DNA of 64,000 nt from Argyresthia goedartella (Eukaryota > Arthropoda > Insecta > Lepidoptera > Argyresthiidae). Below the pieces are notes generated by a model. That model was not told the DNA's origin and did no database searches. It was given only the letters and a program-made list of their open reading frames with translations. The translations under genes were made by a program, and so were the position numbers. Location: the NCBI GenBank assembly GCA_949825045.1, contig OX463815.1, forward strand, positions 21,197,231 through 21,261,230, read 5' to 3'. This document shows, piece after piece, positions 1-10,614 of the stretch (positions are counted from its first letter, which is position 1; every line of letters begins with the position of its first letter).

Positions 1-480
1 AGCATACAATCAATAAGCGACAGAAATATCACTTCCGTTGGTTTAGAATAAAATATCTACTGTAATGAGTGCTATCGTAAGAGACATAGAGCATATAATT
101 GATTAAATTGCCATACCTAAGGAAATTAATCCTGCGACGTTGCCGCTCCTAAGTCGGCCCGAGCGAGAGAAAGCGCGACGTTGTCAATTCTCCTGTAAGA
201 CTTAACCACTTGTATAGTGTTAATGGTTGTTGGTTATATTCCCGCCCGGAACAGACTCTGAGCGGAATAGTTGATATGATATTTTTATTCATTAATGTTA
301 TGATGATATGTTTATTCGTTAAGACATAATAGTCGGACTCGCTTTATATGCTGTTTATTTTTACTTCAATATAAGTTAGAACAATTACATGAAATCCTAC
401 AGCCGAAGATTTTATCAAACAAAACTCGATAGGTAGGAACAAGATTTGTAAAAAAATACAACATTTTTTCGGTTGCGTAA
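1..480. other. AT-rich intergenic DNA, no gene seen
   Basis: No open frame with recognisable protein motifs and no repeat structure I can delimit. Sequence is AT-rich with scattered short motifs only. Confidence 0.5.
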
Positions 481-570
481 GAGATTATTTTTTGCAACGA
501 TTGTACGGAACCCTTTGTGTGCGAGTCCGACTCGCACTTGACCGGTTTTCCATAATGTTTTCAGGGTTCA
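481..570 (-). repeat. Fragment of dispersed lepidopteran-type repeat
   Basis: On the minus strand this reads as the 'accggtcaagtgcgagtc' start followed by 'gggttccgtac', the same beginning as the longer copy near 56385-56795. Only the head of the repeat is present here. The family is common in moth and butterfly sequence as I remember it; its class is not settled by this sequence. Confidence 0.55.
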
Positions 571-1392
571 TCTACGAATACCTATATGACGTATCTATGT
601 ACATATATATGACGTCATCTTATGAACAATATAGCAGATTCTGTACGCCATATTGTGTGGCAAGAAAAATAAAACTTCTAATTCCATCAAGGGTATCACA
701 TAATGAATGATATTGAAAGCTGATTATAAAAATGTATGCAATTTCTACCTAAAATAAAAAAGCTGTCACCATCTTTGAGTAATAATGTATACATTATTTT
801 ATTACTCAAAGGTCACCACGTACCATTGAACTACACACATATCATAAACAAACCAAGGGAATCATCATAAACAAACATTTCAATAAATTAAACTCGACCT
901 ACTTGTCATACAAATAAAGTCCATGATTTTAATCACACAAGACATTGAAAAACTGGTTTCGAGGAATCCCCGAAAACCACCATATTAGGTATTTTGTGTT
1001 GTTAACACAACAAAAAATTATGCACTTTTTTATATGTACATTCATTCCTATCTAGAATAATTATGATAATTATGCTATACTCTGTACAGTATAAGACGTA
1101 TTTTTCGTGTCAGATGTCAAAAGTGTAGGGATTTTTATCTGTCAAAAAACCATTAATAGAGTGGACAAAGTATAGTAGTTGAATGGCGTACCTGAAGAAT
1201 AACCGAATCAACCTAATCCACTAGAAAATCCACCAGCCACTAAAACCATTTTTGACCGCTAAAATGAAAGTCAAAAGTAAACCATCAGATCTAGTGGAAA
1301 ATCCACTGTGTTGGCAACACTTACGCGATTGGAGTGTGATCAAGCAGTCCTTCCGCCGCCACGTAGGGTATTTACCACTACCACCTACCGCG
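571..1392. other. Intergenic DNA with a small inverted repeat, no gene
   Basis: AT-rich. A 12-bp inverted repeat (ctttgagtaata ... tattactcaaag, 773-811) surrounds a short AT-rich centre holding tgtataca. No coding signal seen. Confidence 0.5.
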
Positions 1393-1775
1393 CGGTCCGC
1401 TTAAATAGAGTAGGTAAACAAAGATTTCGGTTCCCCGAATTTTCAGGCTCCCATTGCGATTTGTTTACGCAAAATATCTGTTTCGGTTTCAAATGGTTCC
1501 CATAATCAGAAATAGTGGTCCGGGTACAACTCACAAAAACCTTTATATCGGGAACCCGTTTGGTCCCTCCCGCTCTAACTTCCCGGTCCGCTTAAATAGA
1601 GTAAACGATTTCGGTTCCCTTTATTTTCAGGTTCCCGTAACGATTTGTTATAGCAAAATATCTGTTTCGGTTTCAAACGGTTCCCGTTATCAGAAATAGT
1701 GCTTCGGTTATCACTCAGAATAAAGGGAAAAACCTTTATATCGGGATCCCGTTTAGTCCCTGCTTTGAAGTACAC
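1393..1775. repeat. Two-unit tandem repeat, about 191-bp period
   Basis: Both units open with cggtccgcttaaatagagta (1393 and 1584) and share, in the same order, 'gatttcggttccc', 'aaaatatctgtttcggtttc', 'atcagaaatagtg' and 'cctttatatcggga'. The copies differ by many substitutions and small indels, so the duplication is old or part of a larger satellite-like array. Short open frames crossing it look non-coding. Confidence 0.75.
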
Positions 1776-1881
1776 TATACACCAAACTGGAGCTTTTGTT
1801 TTTGGCAAGAATACTGTGATAAGCGGTTGGTGACTTTTATGCGTTTAACTACTAATTTTGAAATTTAAAGCGGAGCTAGAT

Positions 1882-2041
1882 TGTAATAAAGTATAAATGA
1901 TACGATAGTTCTTTGTAGTAGAAGTCCGTTTATTGAACGTACGTGTACTTATATACCTACCTTATTGCTAACACATCACTACGTACATTATGTTGTAGTT
2001 AACTCTAACATCTAGTCTATTGAACGTACCACAATACTACA
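1882..2041 (-). repeat. 3' LTR of the LARD-like element
   Basis: 160 bp, begins TGTAATAAAG and ends ATACTACA in plus orientation. By eye it differs from the copy at 6973-7132 at roughly ten positions, so the insertion is not recent. On the minus strand it is immediately preceded by a G-rich polypurine tract, which identifies it as the 3' LTR. Confidence 0.85.
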
Positions 2042-2689
2042 CCTCCCCTTTTACTTCCTTCACCATCGGGGTAGCGAAAAAAAATAATTTCTTCATCAAC
2101 AAAGAAATTATTTTTCAAACCTAAAATGGTATGATAGTACTTGCATTACAATATTGTGAAATCCTACTCTAACTAACTGCATTGTTGTAAATAAAAGTGC
2201 AAGGCAGAGCTATTGTAAAAATATGCTGACAAGTTTCCTAGAGTTAGATTGCTGTATGCTATGGACAAATTCTTGAATAAAATAATGACCTAGATAATTG
2301 CTAGTTACCTGTCTTGAAATTAAATTTTGAATGAAATAGGTACACTTTATAAGTTACACATATATTTTATACATGACATGTAGTAAGAATCATTTATTTT
2401 CCTGGGAAAGATACGTAATTAATTTAAAAGAACAATTTTTGTAACACCTATAATTTGGAAGAAAGAAAATAACAATACACTTTACCTATCGTAAATATGA
2501 AATGAAAAATTTACAATTTATACATTTTAATTTTGAAAACACACCTATAAATGATAGATAGGTAGATAGATAGATAATTCATTTATGCATTGTTCAGTAC
2601 AAACACAAAAACATTATTAGATATTAACATATTACAAACCACACAAAATTAATTATGACAAAAAACATCGAAAAAATTAAATTCAACTT
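2042..2689. other. LTR-element interior without coding signal
   Basis: Starts with the polypurine tract complement (cctccccttttacttcc). The rest is AT-rich with a small GATA microsatellite near 2556-2577. No gene seen. Confidence 0.5.
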
Positions 2690-4111
2690 TACATTTCTGA
2701 TGTGCCTTCTAATATTGACTGCATGACAAACTTCATCAATGAAGACCTAAGCAGGTAAGATGCCTGGTCAAATAAAAATTCCTTGATTCTCAATCCCTTG
2801 AAATCAAAGTTTATGGTGCTTGGGAGTAAAGTTCAAGTTAAAAAAATTCTCATTTCTAATCCTCAGCTAATCCTTGAAGGCCAGACTCTAGAGCGTGTTG
2901 ACGAGGCCAGGAATCTGGGAATCATATTTGATACTTACCTACGATTTGAAACTCATGTCTTGAATTTAGTGAAGAGTTGTATGTATCGTTTAAGAGTTTT
3001 GTACAAAATCCGTAACCTTATCTGCGAAAGGGCACGTATTATTCTGTGCGAGTCACTGATTTTATCTCGACTCAACTACGGAGATATATTTTATGGTCCG
3101 CGTCTTCTATTTAAGACTCAGCGTTTAGTGCAGCGCATACAAAATGCCTGTTGTAGGTTTTGCTTTGATGTACCACCTCGTAGTCATATCACCCCATACT
3201 TAAACTCTGCTGGAATGCTCAAAATGAAACTGCGTAGGCACTTACACCTTTCAAGTGTAGTGTTTGATGTCATCAAGTTTAAAAAACCTGAGTACCTGTA
3301 CCTAAAATTAAAGGTGGCAACATCTCACCCCAGATATGGCATGAGGGATATTCGAGCACCACTTGAAGGTCATATTCACCGCACGGTGGCATTTAGAGGT
3401 AGCTTCCGCTTCCAAGCTACCAAATGTTGGAATGATATTCCGCCGCCCATAAGAAATCTAACCTCCAAATACACCTTCAAAACACATATGAAGTCGCACC
3501 TGATCCAAAAGCAAAAACTAGGAATTTCTCTTTCCAACATTGGATAGTCGGGCTACCTCTGCCATTTTCATATATTTTTTAGTTAGATATCTTATGATTT
3601 TAGTAAACATATTCTACACTATACCCATTCTGCTACTCACTACTCACGTGGCATAATATATATCTTCATGTATATTTTGTACTATCCTACTCATGAAAGT
3701 ATTGTAACATATTTATGTGCAATGTATTTATTTACTTCCACATCTTTAAACACTTATAAGGATATATCTATTTCTGACACTTTTTTGTTATTATTATTTT
3801 CATTCACATTCACATTCGGATGTAACTGCTGAGTCTCCGCGTCTCCTAGGTGAGGGCTGAAAACCAGTGCTGCTCTTAACGAGCAATAAAAACTGAGCTT
3901 TGACCTTTTCGCGTCAATGCAGCGCGCCTACATACCGACCTATATTCTTCTTTTTGTTTTATTGTTTTAGTAATAATCTTATGAGTTTTTTTTTATTACT
4001 TTACTTTCATTTAAGTTATTTTATTTTTATAGTTGCACCTCCGTATCACTTTTAATTTGTATGTGTGCTGCTTTGAAGTAATAAACGTTAATCTAATCTA
4101 ATCTAATCTAA
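2690..4111 (+). mobile_element. 5'-truncated non-LTR retrotransposon (Jockey/CR1-like)
   Basis: A reverse-transcriptase C-terminal region is followed by about 550 bp of 3' UTR that ends in a short (taatc)n tail at about 4090-4111, the kind of simple-repeat tail typical of CR1/Jockey-type elements. The 5' end breaks inside the RT domain, as expected from incomplete target-primed reverse transcription. It sits inside the LARD-like LTR element. Family assignment is by general RT features only. Confidence 0.75.
2697..3547 (+). pseudogene. Reverse transcriptase C-terminal fragment (non-LTR)
   Basis: Translation begins inside the RT palm/thumb at QLYISDVPSNID, reads NEDLSR, hits one in-frame TAA near 2757, then continues WSNKNSLILNPLKSKFMVLG and LGIIFDTYLRFETHV, the conserved thumb region of Jockey/CR1-type RTs. 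The C-terminal domain carries the usual CWNDIPPPIR motif before the stop at 3547. The catalytic YADD box lies upstream of the truncation and is missing. The open frame after the internal stop is 254 codons. It cannot make an active enzyme. Confidence 0.85.
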
Positions 4112-4159
4112 ATAAAACAATGAAAATAATTATAATTAACATAGCAAAAATATGGAAAG

Positions 4160-5160
4160 TAAGAATAGAATAGAATAGAATAGAATAGAATTGTTTATTT
4201 CATGAACATAGGTTACATTAATACACAGGTCTTAAAGAAATTAGATTACCGCTATGTCCTACCAGTAAAATGGTGTATGAATATTATTGTCTAAAGTACC
4301 TACATTAACATTTACACATATTATTATATTAGATTACGTCTATTATTTTTACCACAAATTTAAAATGTCAAACTTAATTACAAAATATCAAAATTATAGA
4401 GATTTGTCATTTAGGAAGGAATTAATATTGTAGTAGCATTTTTTACTGAGCAGATGGAATAATTTACTCTTAAATGGTTGTAAATTTAAATCTTTTATTT
4501 CGTTTGGAATTTTATTGTATATCTTAGGTGCCATGCAAAATATACTTTTATGTAATAAAGCTGTCCTAGAAGTTAGCAAGCAAAGTCTGTGCCGATGTTG
4601 ATGACGGTGGGAAAAACTAGTTGTGGATGTGGACTCAGTGAAATTAATAGGATTGGTTTTTACGAAAACTGCCACCTCAAAAATGTATAGGCAGGGCAAG
4701 GTGAGTATTCTGTGTTTCCTGAAGTATGGTTCGCAGCTGTCTTTAGTTTTGAGGCTAAACACAGCTCTGAGGCATCTTTTTTGTGCCTTAAAAATGGTTT
4801 CCTTTTCAGAACAGTTGCCCCAGAAAATCACACCGTACCGCAGGGTAGACGACACAAAGCCGTGATAGGCAGCTAATGCTGTCTCGATGCTAACGATTTT
4901 CACAAGTTTGTAGAGCAAAAAGGCGGAGCTACTTAAGCGATCACATATTTGTTTCGAGTGATGTTTCCAGTTTAAATTGTTATCTACCACTAATCCTAGG
5001 AACTTGGTTTTTTCGACAACTTCTATTGTTGTGCCTTCACAATAAACACTAAGATTTTCTAATTTTGATTGTCTTTGACAGAAATTCATTAATTTGGTCT
5101 TATCTAAATTTGCAATTAAATTATTAGTATTCATCCAATTAATTATATCTATCGTAATAT
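4160..5160 (-). mobile_element. 5'-truncated non-LTR retrotransposon, minus strand
   Basis: A minus-strand RT C-terminus is followed by a 3' UTR and a (ttcta)n tail seen on the plus strand as repeated tagaa at 4163-4192. It lies tail to tail with the plus-strand element ending at 4111, with about 50 bp between the two tails. Both probably used nearby AT-rich target sites. Confidence 0.75.
4394..5134 (-). pseudogene. Reverse transcriptase C-terminal fragment (non-LTR)
   Basis: A 246-codon open frame with the RT thumb and C-terminal region: NLDKTKLMNF, KTKFLGLVVDNNLNWKHH (the conserved LG..D..L.W..H motif), LRYGVIFWGN, and a C-terminal APKIYNKIPNEIK. Reading upstream of the first ATG adds the residues IINW before the truncation at about 5160. 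No endonuclease or catalytic YADD segment is present. It differs from the plus-strand fragment next door, so it represents a second family or clade. Confidence 0.85.
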
Positions 5161-6192
5161 ACTTTTACTCAGTCGATTTAAATCCTTAAACTTACTACCT
5201 GTTACATTTTTATTTTTCTGATACCTTTACATAATAATAACACAACACATGACATGACATAATACATACAGAGTGATCCTATCTTACATTTTTACCTAGT
5301 GTCACGTGAACTTTATAAATCTGTATTAAAAAGAAAAACATTCATTAAAGGTGAATACGATCTAACTGAAATTTCCTATCGTTGTATCGGTACATTTTCC
5401 CCATACAATACAATTTTCAAACACACGTTTACACTTTTGGTATTTAACCCTTATTGAGCATCCTGTAGCTCTCAGCTGATCACTCTGATTACTAACACAC
5501 TCTGGGAAGTGGGAACTATCATAACATTTGGTTGATCAGACCATTAGTTAGTCAAAACTCCTTAACCTTCACGCATCTATCATTCATTCTATTCTTGTAT
5601 ACTATTTCCACTAATGCCTTACTAATAATTATGTCTTTCACCGTGGGCACGACAGTCCAAACACTATGAGCAAGAACATAATTCTCCTACATACACTATA
5701 TATCTCGTGGGCATGGTCACCCTACATATTGGCATATCAGACCAACTATTTTGTGCACCTGTAATAGAGAATAGAGCCGCTACAATTTAAGACAATGGCC
5801 TCCAATCTGTCTGAATGACTAGAAGGACTAGCTCTCTATCTCCTATTTCTATATCTTACTAATGTACCGAACCTTAAACCTTTCCAATACGCAACACAAA
5901 ATATAGCATTTACTTATGTAATTCATTTCCTCGAATCTCTCTATTAAATTGTCAGTAGGCCGGCGTTGACCTAGAAATGATTCTGCAGTAATTCGACTCG
6001 GAATGCACTGTATTAGCGATACGTAATTACCTACTCGTATACTTTTTTAAAACTTTACTTTGATTTGAAATTATTATGAATTTACTAATTATGTACTCAT
6101 GACTGTGACACTAGATATTACAAGCATAATTATATGTTAGATGAAACTTTGATAACAAAACCTATGTTCCTAATCCTGCCTGAAACAATAAA
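5161..6192. other. LTR-element interior, no gene recognised
   Basis: AT-rich with no long open frame, no repeat tail and no familiar motif. It lies between the truncated non-LTR copy and the Pro/Ala-rich frame of the LARD-like element. Confidence 0.45.
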
Positions 6193-6444
6193 TTAATTTA
6201 CCTCACAGTAACAACATTTCGTCGAAGTAGGTCGCTCGATGCATGTCATCGTCGCGTGGATGGTGATGACGGCAGCTGGGCGGACGTGACGCATGTTGAT
6301 ACTGGATACTGCTCGAAGATGCACGTGGTTGTCATTTTCTTGAGTTGGCCGGGATAACCCTGGTCCGCTTCGATGGCCGGGATAGCCCTGACCTGTTCGA
6401 GCCGGGAAACCCTCACTCCTCGTCCGGGCGCAGAAAATCTTCAC
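6193..6444 (-). CDS. Hypothetical ORF of the LARD-like element
   Basis: An 83-codon open frame downstream (minus strand) of the Pro/Ala-rich frame. It contains a short internal repeat (GQGYPGHRSGPG) and ends TKCCYCEVN. I recognise no family. It may be chance, or part of a degenerate second exon or gag. Confidence 0.25.
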   Translation of the reverse strand: MKIFCARTRSEGFPARTGQGYPGHRSGPGLSRPTQENDNHVHLRAVSSINMRHVRPAAVITIHATMTCIERPTSTKCCYCEVN

Positions 6445-6501
6445 ACTGATAAAATAAATCAGGATTCACTCGTACATTTTTGACTAGACTTCTTCTTATT
6501 T

Positions 6502-6972
6502 TTAGATATTATCTAGTCGGCCTCGTCCGATTCCTCGTACCATGCGCTGAGGTTGTCGCAGTGGTGGGGTCGGCCAATGGTAGTACCGTTGATTTGTCGG
6601 TACCACCATTGGCCTTATAACGGCCGTAGATCTCCCCCTTCCGCGCCCTCCGGTTGTAGACGACGGTTGACGCATCGGTGCTGGTCCTGGTGTTGGTACT
6701 GGTGCTGCCGGTGTTGACGGTGGTGCTGCCGATGCTGATGACGGCGCTTTCGGTGGTGGTGGTGGGGCTGCCGATATTGATGATGGTGCTGCTGGTGATG
6801 ATGTTGGTGCTGCCAGTGGTGGTTGGTGTACCTGCTGGTGTTGATGGCGGTTAAGCTGCGTACTTTGTTGCTCCTGTCTGATTATTTCTATCGGATTTTC
6901 TCGATTTTCTTGATTTTCTCGATTTTCTCCGGAGTAATCAGTAGATTCTTGTGGCCCAAGGCAAGATCGCCA
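6502..6972 (-). CDS. Pro/Ala-rich, RG-motif ORF starting at the PBS
   Basis: Read from the PBS, the minus strand is open for 156 codons to a TAA at 6502-6504. There is no early ATG; the first ATG is in the C-terminal third. The product begins GPQESTDYSGENREN, has a run of ENRENQENREN repeats, an Ala/Pro/Ser linker (AAPPPPPKAPSS), then GGRGRGRSTAV and a second RG-type stretch, RGIGRGRLDNI. RG-rich basic stretches are typical of RNA-binding tails, so a gag-like nucleic-acid binding role is possible but unproven. The trinucleotide-rich DNA (ggtgctgat-type) could also keep frames open by chance. Translation would need a non-AUG start, splicing or fusion to a protein from another frame. Confidence 0.4.
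   Translation of the reverse strand, partial: WRSCLGPQESTDYSGENRENQENRENPIEIIRQEQQSTQLNRHQHQQVHQPPLAAPTSSPAAPSSISAAPPPPPKAPSSASAAPPSTPAAPVPTPGPAPMRQPSSTTGGRGRGRSTAVIRPMVVPTNQRYYHWPTPPLRQPQRMVRGIGRGRLDNI
6961..6972 (-). promoter_or_regulatory. Candidate primer-binding site of the LARD-like element
   Basis: On the minus strand TGGCGATCTTGC starts directly at the LTR edge. A TGG start (complement of a tRNA CCA end) at this position is the usual PBS signature. The tRNA is not identified. Confidence 0.55.
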
Positions 6973-7132
6973 TGTAATAAAGGATAAATGATACGATAGT
7001 TGTTGGTAGTAGAAGTCCGTTTATTGAACGTGTGTGTACTTATATACCTACCTTATTGCTAACACAGCACTACGTACATTATGTTGTAGTTAACTCTAAC
7101 ATCTAGCCTATTGCACGTACCACCATACTACA
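6973..7132 (-). repeat. 5' LTR of the LARD-like element
   Basis: 160 bp, TGTAATAAAG...ATACTACA, matching 1882-2041. Followed by the agat target duplication at 7133-7136. Confidence 0.85.
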
Positions 7133-7194
7133 AGATAAAATTACGTGTCGCGTTGGCGCGCGCTCGAGCGTGTATATGCTACTTACATACAAAA

Positions 7195-7800
7195 GTAAAA
7201 TTAGCACCCAACACAATAGCTGTACATAAATCAGTAGTACCTACCTTTGTCAACCCAGAAGTAGGTGAAGAGATGAGCAAGCATCCATTAATAAGACAAA
7301 TTCTAAAAGCCGTATCGCTCATCAGGCCTCCCCCGAAAAAACCTTCTACTTGGAATATCGGGATCCTGATTGAATATCTGCAACATTTTATAGGTAGTTT
7401 CGATGTTAACAGTTTATTTCAAGTTTCACGTCATGTTGCTGTACTATTATTACTGTTAAGTACAGGTAGAAGGATTCATGACCTTACTTTATTAGATACA
7501 GGTCCGAATCACTTTAAGAATAGTGATGATCACATTATCTTCTGGCCGCGGTTCGGCTCTAAGACAGACAGTGCAACATACAGACAAAAAGGCTGGTAAA
7601 TATCCAGCGATGGCCCTAACAAACTCAACCCGGTGCCTTGGATCAACAAACTCATAGCTAGATATCCCAAACTCGTCGAACATCCGGACAACAAATAACT
7701 TTTCTTTTTGTCACTAGCAGAGGCAAAGTAAAGCCAGCCTCTAGAAATGTAATAAGTGGCTCGATAAAAACAGTTCTCAGAGTTTATCGAGAGGATCTCC
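7195..7800 (+). pseudogene. DIRS-type tyrosine recombinase fragment
   Basis: The frame reads KLAPNTIAVHKSVVPTF, then HPLIRQILKAVSLIRPPPKK and LLLLSTGRRIHDLTLL, the region around the first catalytic Arg of DIRS-type tyrosine recombinases (S-G/T-x-R). After the stop at 7599 a shifted frame continues with SRGKVKPASRNVISGSIKT, the downstream part of the same domain. The HxxR and Tyr catalytic boxes are not found. It is unrelated in position to the fuller DIRS copy at 48027-51672 and is diverged from it. No terminal or internal complementary repeats are visible here. Confidence 0.75.
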
Positions 7801-7902
7801 ATTTCCTCTCAACAGGCAACTGTCAAAATGGCGCCACCATAGCAAGTTCCCATAACAAAGGCGTTTTGGTTGGAAATCTAAGATTTTTTAGATTCATAAA
7901 AA

Positions 7903-9235
7903 ATGACGCGCTGTTGTGTTCCACGGTGCTCTAAATTACGAACACATCATTTCCTAAGAACGACGCAATCAGAAAACTTTGGATAAAAGCTATACGTCGC
8001 AAAGGATTCGTACCGAAAGAAAGTTCGAGGTTATGTTGCAATCATTTTGTGGAGAGTGGCTATGAAAAGATCAGTAAATACACAGGTAATGTATCCTTTA
8101 AAATGTTTTGTTGTAGTGTAGATAAGGGGGCTCCAAGGAAAAAAAAACAAGTTTTTTTTTGCTTCTAGATAACCTATCGACACTTTGACCAAATGTTTAT
8201 TCACTTGAGAGTTTGTCGTGTAAAGATATTTACCTAACCAGAACCTAATAGAAAACAACCAGGATAAAATTTAGAAATGACAATTTATTAGGGTTATATA
8301 CGTAATAGAAAAATCAACAAGTTCACATAGCCAAAATTACATAACAGCGATAGATATAAGGGTAGCGCACCAGCGCGCACGAAGCCCGAGATTGCAGAGT
8401 TTCGGAGAAAGCCAAATACAAGGTCACCAAAGGTAAACCCCTTCGCTATCGATTTAGAAGTGCTGATAGTGTGAAAATACGAAGCGAAAATGATTTGTTA
8501 ATGTGTTCTTATGGTTTAAAACGTTACAGGGTCCTATGAAAATAAAGGTGATACCAAATATCAGACTGTACAGCTCACCAAGTATCCAGCTGAACAGACC
8601 GGAAAATAGCACGTAAGTAGCATAACACTACAAGTTGCTCAGTAGTCAATGTTTCAAATAGTAGGTAATGCCTTCATCATCATCAGTCTGCGTTTGTTCA
8701 CGGCGGACGTAGGCACGTTTTCCACCTTATTTTGATCATTAACCGCAGCCTCCACTTAAGAACCATTTTGAAGATATTTTCTATTACTTACAGGGTTGGA
8801 ACACCAGCAAAGATATTTAAAAAAATGTGCTGTACCTTTGGTTTTCCCATGGAATACGAAGCCACTTTCAGAACAGGCGAAAGCAAGGGAAGACCGATGA
8901 CAGTTCGTAATATATGAAAAAGTCTTTTTCAAGACGGCCCATTTCAAGGGAATGAAGAAATTACACCAATTGTGGAAGCTAACCTCTGACAAGAAATTCA
9001 AATTGCTGTGCCATCCAACAAGACCTGTGGGACACAAACATCAAACATCCTCAGGCTGTTTTCTATAGATTTGTTGCTAACAGATGATGATTCAGTGTAT
9101 TATTATTACACTGGATTAGAATCATATGCCATATTTACATTTGTGTTGAGTACACTTTTGCCAATGGGTTACGAGATAACATATCACTGGAGCAGAGTTG
9201 TGGGAATCTCTATTGAGGACCAATTTTTAATTTAA
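7903..9235 (+). pseudogene. THAP-domain + DDE_Tnp_4-like transposase relic
   Basis: The first part (ATG 7903) encodes a THAP zinc finger: MTRCCVPRCSK (C-x4-C), then after a one-base deletion near 7955 AIRKLWIKAIRRKGF and SSRLCCNHF (C-x2-H), followed by a possible splice donor (g|gtaatg). About 900 bp downstream, 9008-9235 reads CGTQTSNILRLF, LLLTDDDSVYYYYTGLES and ISIEDQFLI, the lead-in to the DDE_4 catalytic domain (FYTGL...SLEDQFL pattern) of THAP-carrying ISL2EU/PIF-like transposases and their domesticated relatives. Introns may lie between; a weak donor acgtaagt is near 8611. The catalytic triad is absent, so this is a decayed copy. A host THAP gene is a less likely alternative. Confidence 0.6.
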
Positions 9236-9242
9236 TTTGGGT

Positions 9243-9455
9243 TCAGACTATTGACAGTTCTTGTTCTAGTGGAGCCCCGATTTTGGCGTTAAAGTCCCCC
9301 ATGACCACGGTGTAGAAGCCAGGGTTTTCCTCACGCGCTCTCTCTATGTCCTCGTACAGCTGGTCTACTTCGTCATCAGTACCGGATTTAGAGGTAGGCG
9401 CATAGGCTTGGATGACCTTAAGGACATATCTCTTACTAAGCGTCATAATAATCAT
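9243..9455 (-). pseudogene. RTE-type APE endonuclease fragment
   Basis: A 70-codon minus-strand frame reads YVLKVIQAYAPTSKSG and then FYTVVMGDFNAKIGAP. VIQ.YAPTS and GDFNAKIG are hallmark motifs of the apurinic-endonuclease domain of RTE-clade non-LTR elements. Both flanks end abruptly, so only about a fifth of the domain remains. Confidence 0.8.
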
Positions 9456-10154
9456 TTATCGGAAACATCTGTTACATGTCTTTTGGGTAATTACATAAAT
9501 TATGTTTTATTTCTTCTTATCAAATGACACATATTGTGTGTTGTGTCTGTATTCTCTTGTGAGTCGTTTTCCTGATCCTTCACAATGATTAAGTTGCCCT
9601 TCAGAGATTATGTTTGCTAAATGATAGAAGTCTCTCAAGCTTTCATCAAAAATTCAATGAAGAACGTTGTCATTTTTAGGCCAGTTTTAAAGATCTGTTT
9701 CATTTGTCAATGACCAATTTTTATTGTTGGCTATACTACTGTTGGCTGCGGTGCGGTTGAATAAAAGGAAATAGCAGTGACAATGAAAGATCGCAAAATA
9801 ATTATTTAGCGAATGTGAAGGATCGGGCTAGCCTTTAGAAAGACTGCGGCCCGAAGGTGTTTTAGCGTCTAGGTACCTTAGATTAATAGTAATATTTATA
9901 CAAAGTTTTAACCTTCGGATTTAATTAGTTAACGAGTTTTTTTAATTTTTTATGAACGCTTTTATAACTAATTTTACGCGGTATGCATCTTATTTTAAAT
10001 TGCATTTGGTTTTTATTATACGTGCTTGGATTGACGGTTTTTTGTTGTAAATCGTGTGCAATAACGAAACCTTTTAATTAATTCTGTCGTCGCCATTTTA
10101 AATATTTTTGACATTCTTGCTTGCCCTGCCCTCGAGTTTGATTATTTTTTCACT
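9456..10154. other. Intergenic DNA, no gene recognised
   Basis: AT-rich with no motif-bearing frame. The 3' part precedes a weak open frame at 10155 and could hold a 5' UTR, but nothing proves it. Confidence 0.4.
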
Positions 10155-10478
10155 TTGAAATATTTTTGTGTTGTGAATTCAGGATGTCTGATTTCAGTAG
10201 TGATTCGGTCAGAGTGTCGGGAAAAGGGCGGAAGACGTGTGTGTGACGCCGAAATTGGACTCTTCGGAGCGGTCGGCTCCTTCGGGACATGGTGTGATGA
10301 GGTGTCGGTGTTGAACTCTATTGAGCCACCGGCAACTCTTGCAGTGCCAAGCACCAGCAGTGGCCTACGTAATAGTGCCGCTGTCGCTGTTGCTGCTGGT
10401 TCTGGTTTTGCTGAATCCGAGCCGAAGAAGAGCCATCTGCTTGCAGAGGAGGTGCGAAAGTTCTACAAAGTTGAGTAA
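10155..10478 (+). CDS. Hypothetical small ORF, 107 codons
   Basis: An open frame of moderate GC compared with the AT-rich flanks. The product has an Ala/Ser-rich middle (NSAAVAVAAGSGF) and a charged C-terminus, EPKKSHLLAEEVRKFYKVE. I recognise no family. An alternative ATG at 10184 in another frame runs only about 20 codons. It may be the 5' part of an unidentified mobile element. Confidence 0.25.
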   Translation: MKYFCVVNSGCLISVVIRSECREKGGRRVCDAEIGLFGAVGSFGTWCDEVSVLNSIEPPATLAVPSTSSGLRNSAAVAVAAGSGFAESEPKKSHLLAEEVRKFYKVE

Positions 10479-10614
10479 CTGTGCGGTGGGCGTATCAGGT
10501 TAAATAGGTTTATTATTATCAAATTTTACAAAAAACATTAAAAATCATTGTTATTTCTTTTCGATTAATGCGGGACCGAGGAAACCTGCATTAAGTTTGC
10601 AAGGCTAAATAAAT

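Larger units (their letters stand above)
1882..7132 (-). mobile_element. Non-autonomous LTR retrotransposon (LARD-like)
   Basis: Two 160-bp direct repeats with TG...CA ends (1882-2041 and 6973-7132) bound this element and are flanked by a matching 4-bp target duplication, agat (1878-1881 and 7133-7136). Orientation is minus: a purine tract (aaaggggagg on the minus strand) lies just inside the left LTR, and a TGG-starting primer-binding candidate lies just inside the right LTR. The 4.9-kb interior has no gag-pol. It holds a Pro/Ala-rich open frame next to the PBS and two opposed non-LTR reverse-transcriptase fragments that look like later insertions. Mobilisation must have depended on proteins from another element. 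A 4-bp TSD fits Ty3/gypsy-type integration better than copia, but the family is unknown. Confidence 0.8.

Noticed and set aside
10184..10245. Short Ser-rich ORF start near 10184
   Set aside because: Stops after about 20 codons and has no supporting motif or splice evidence.
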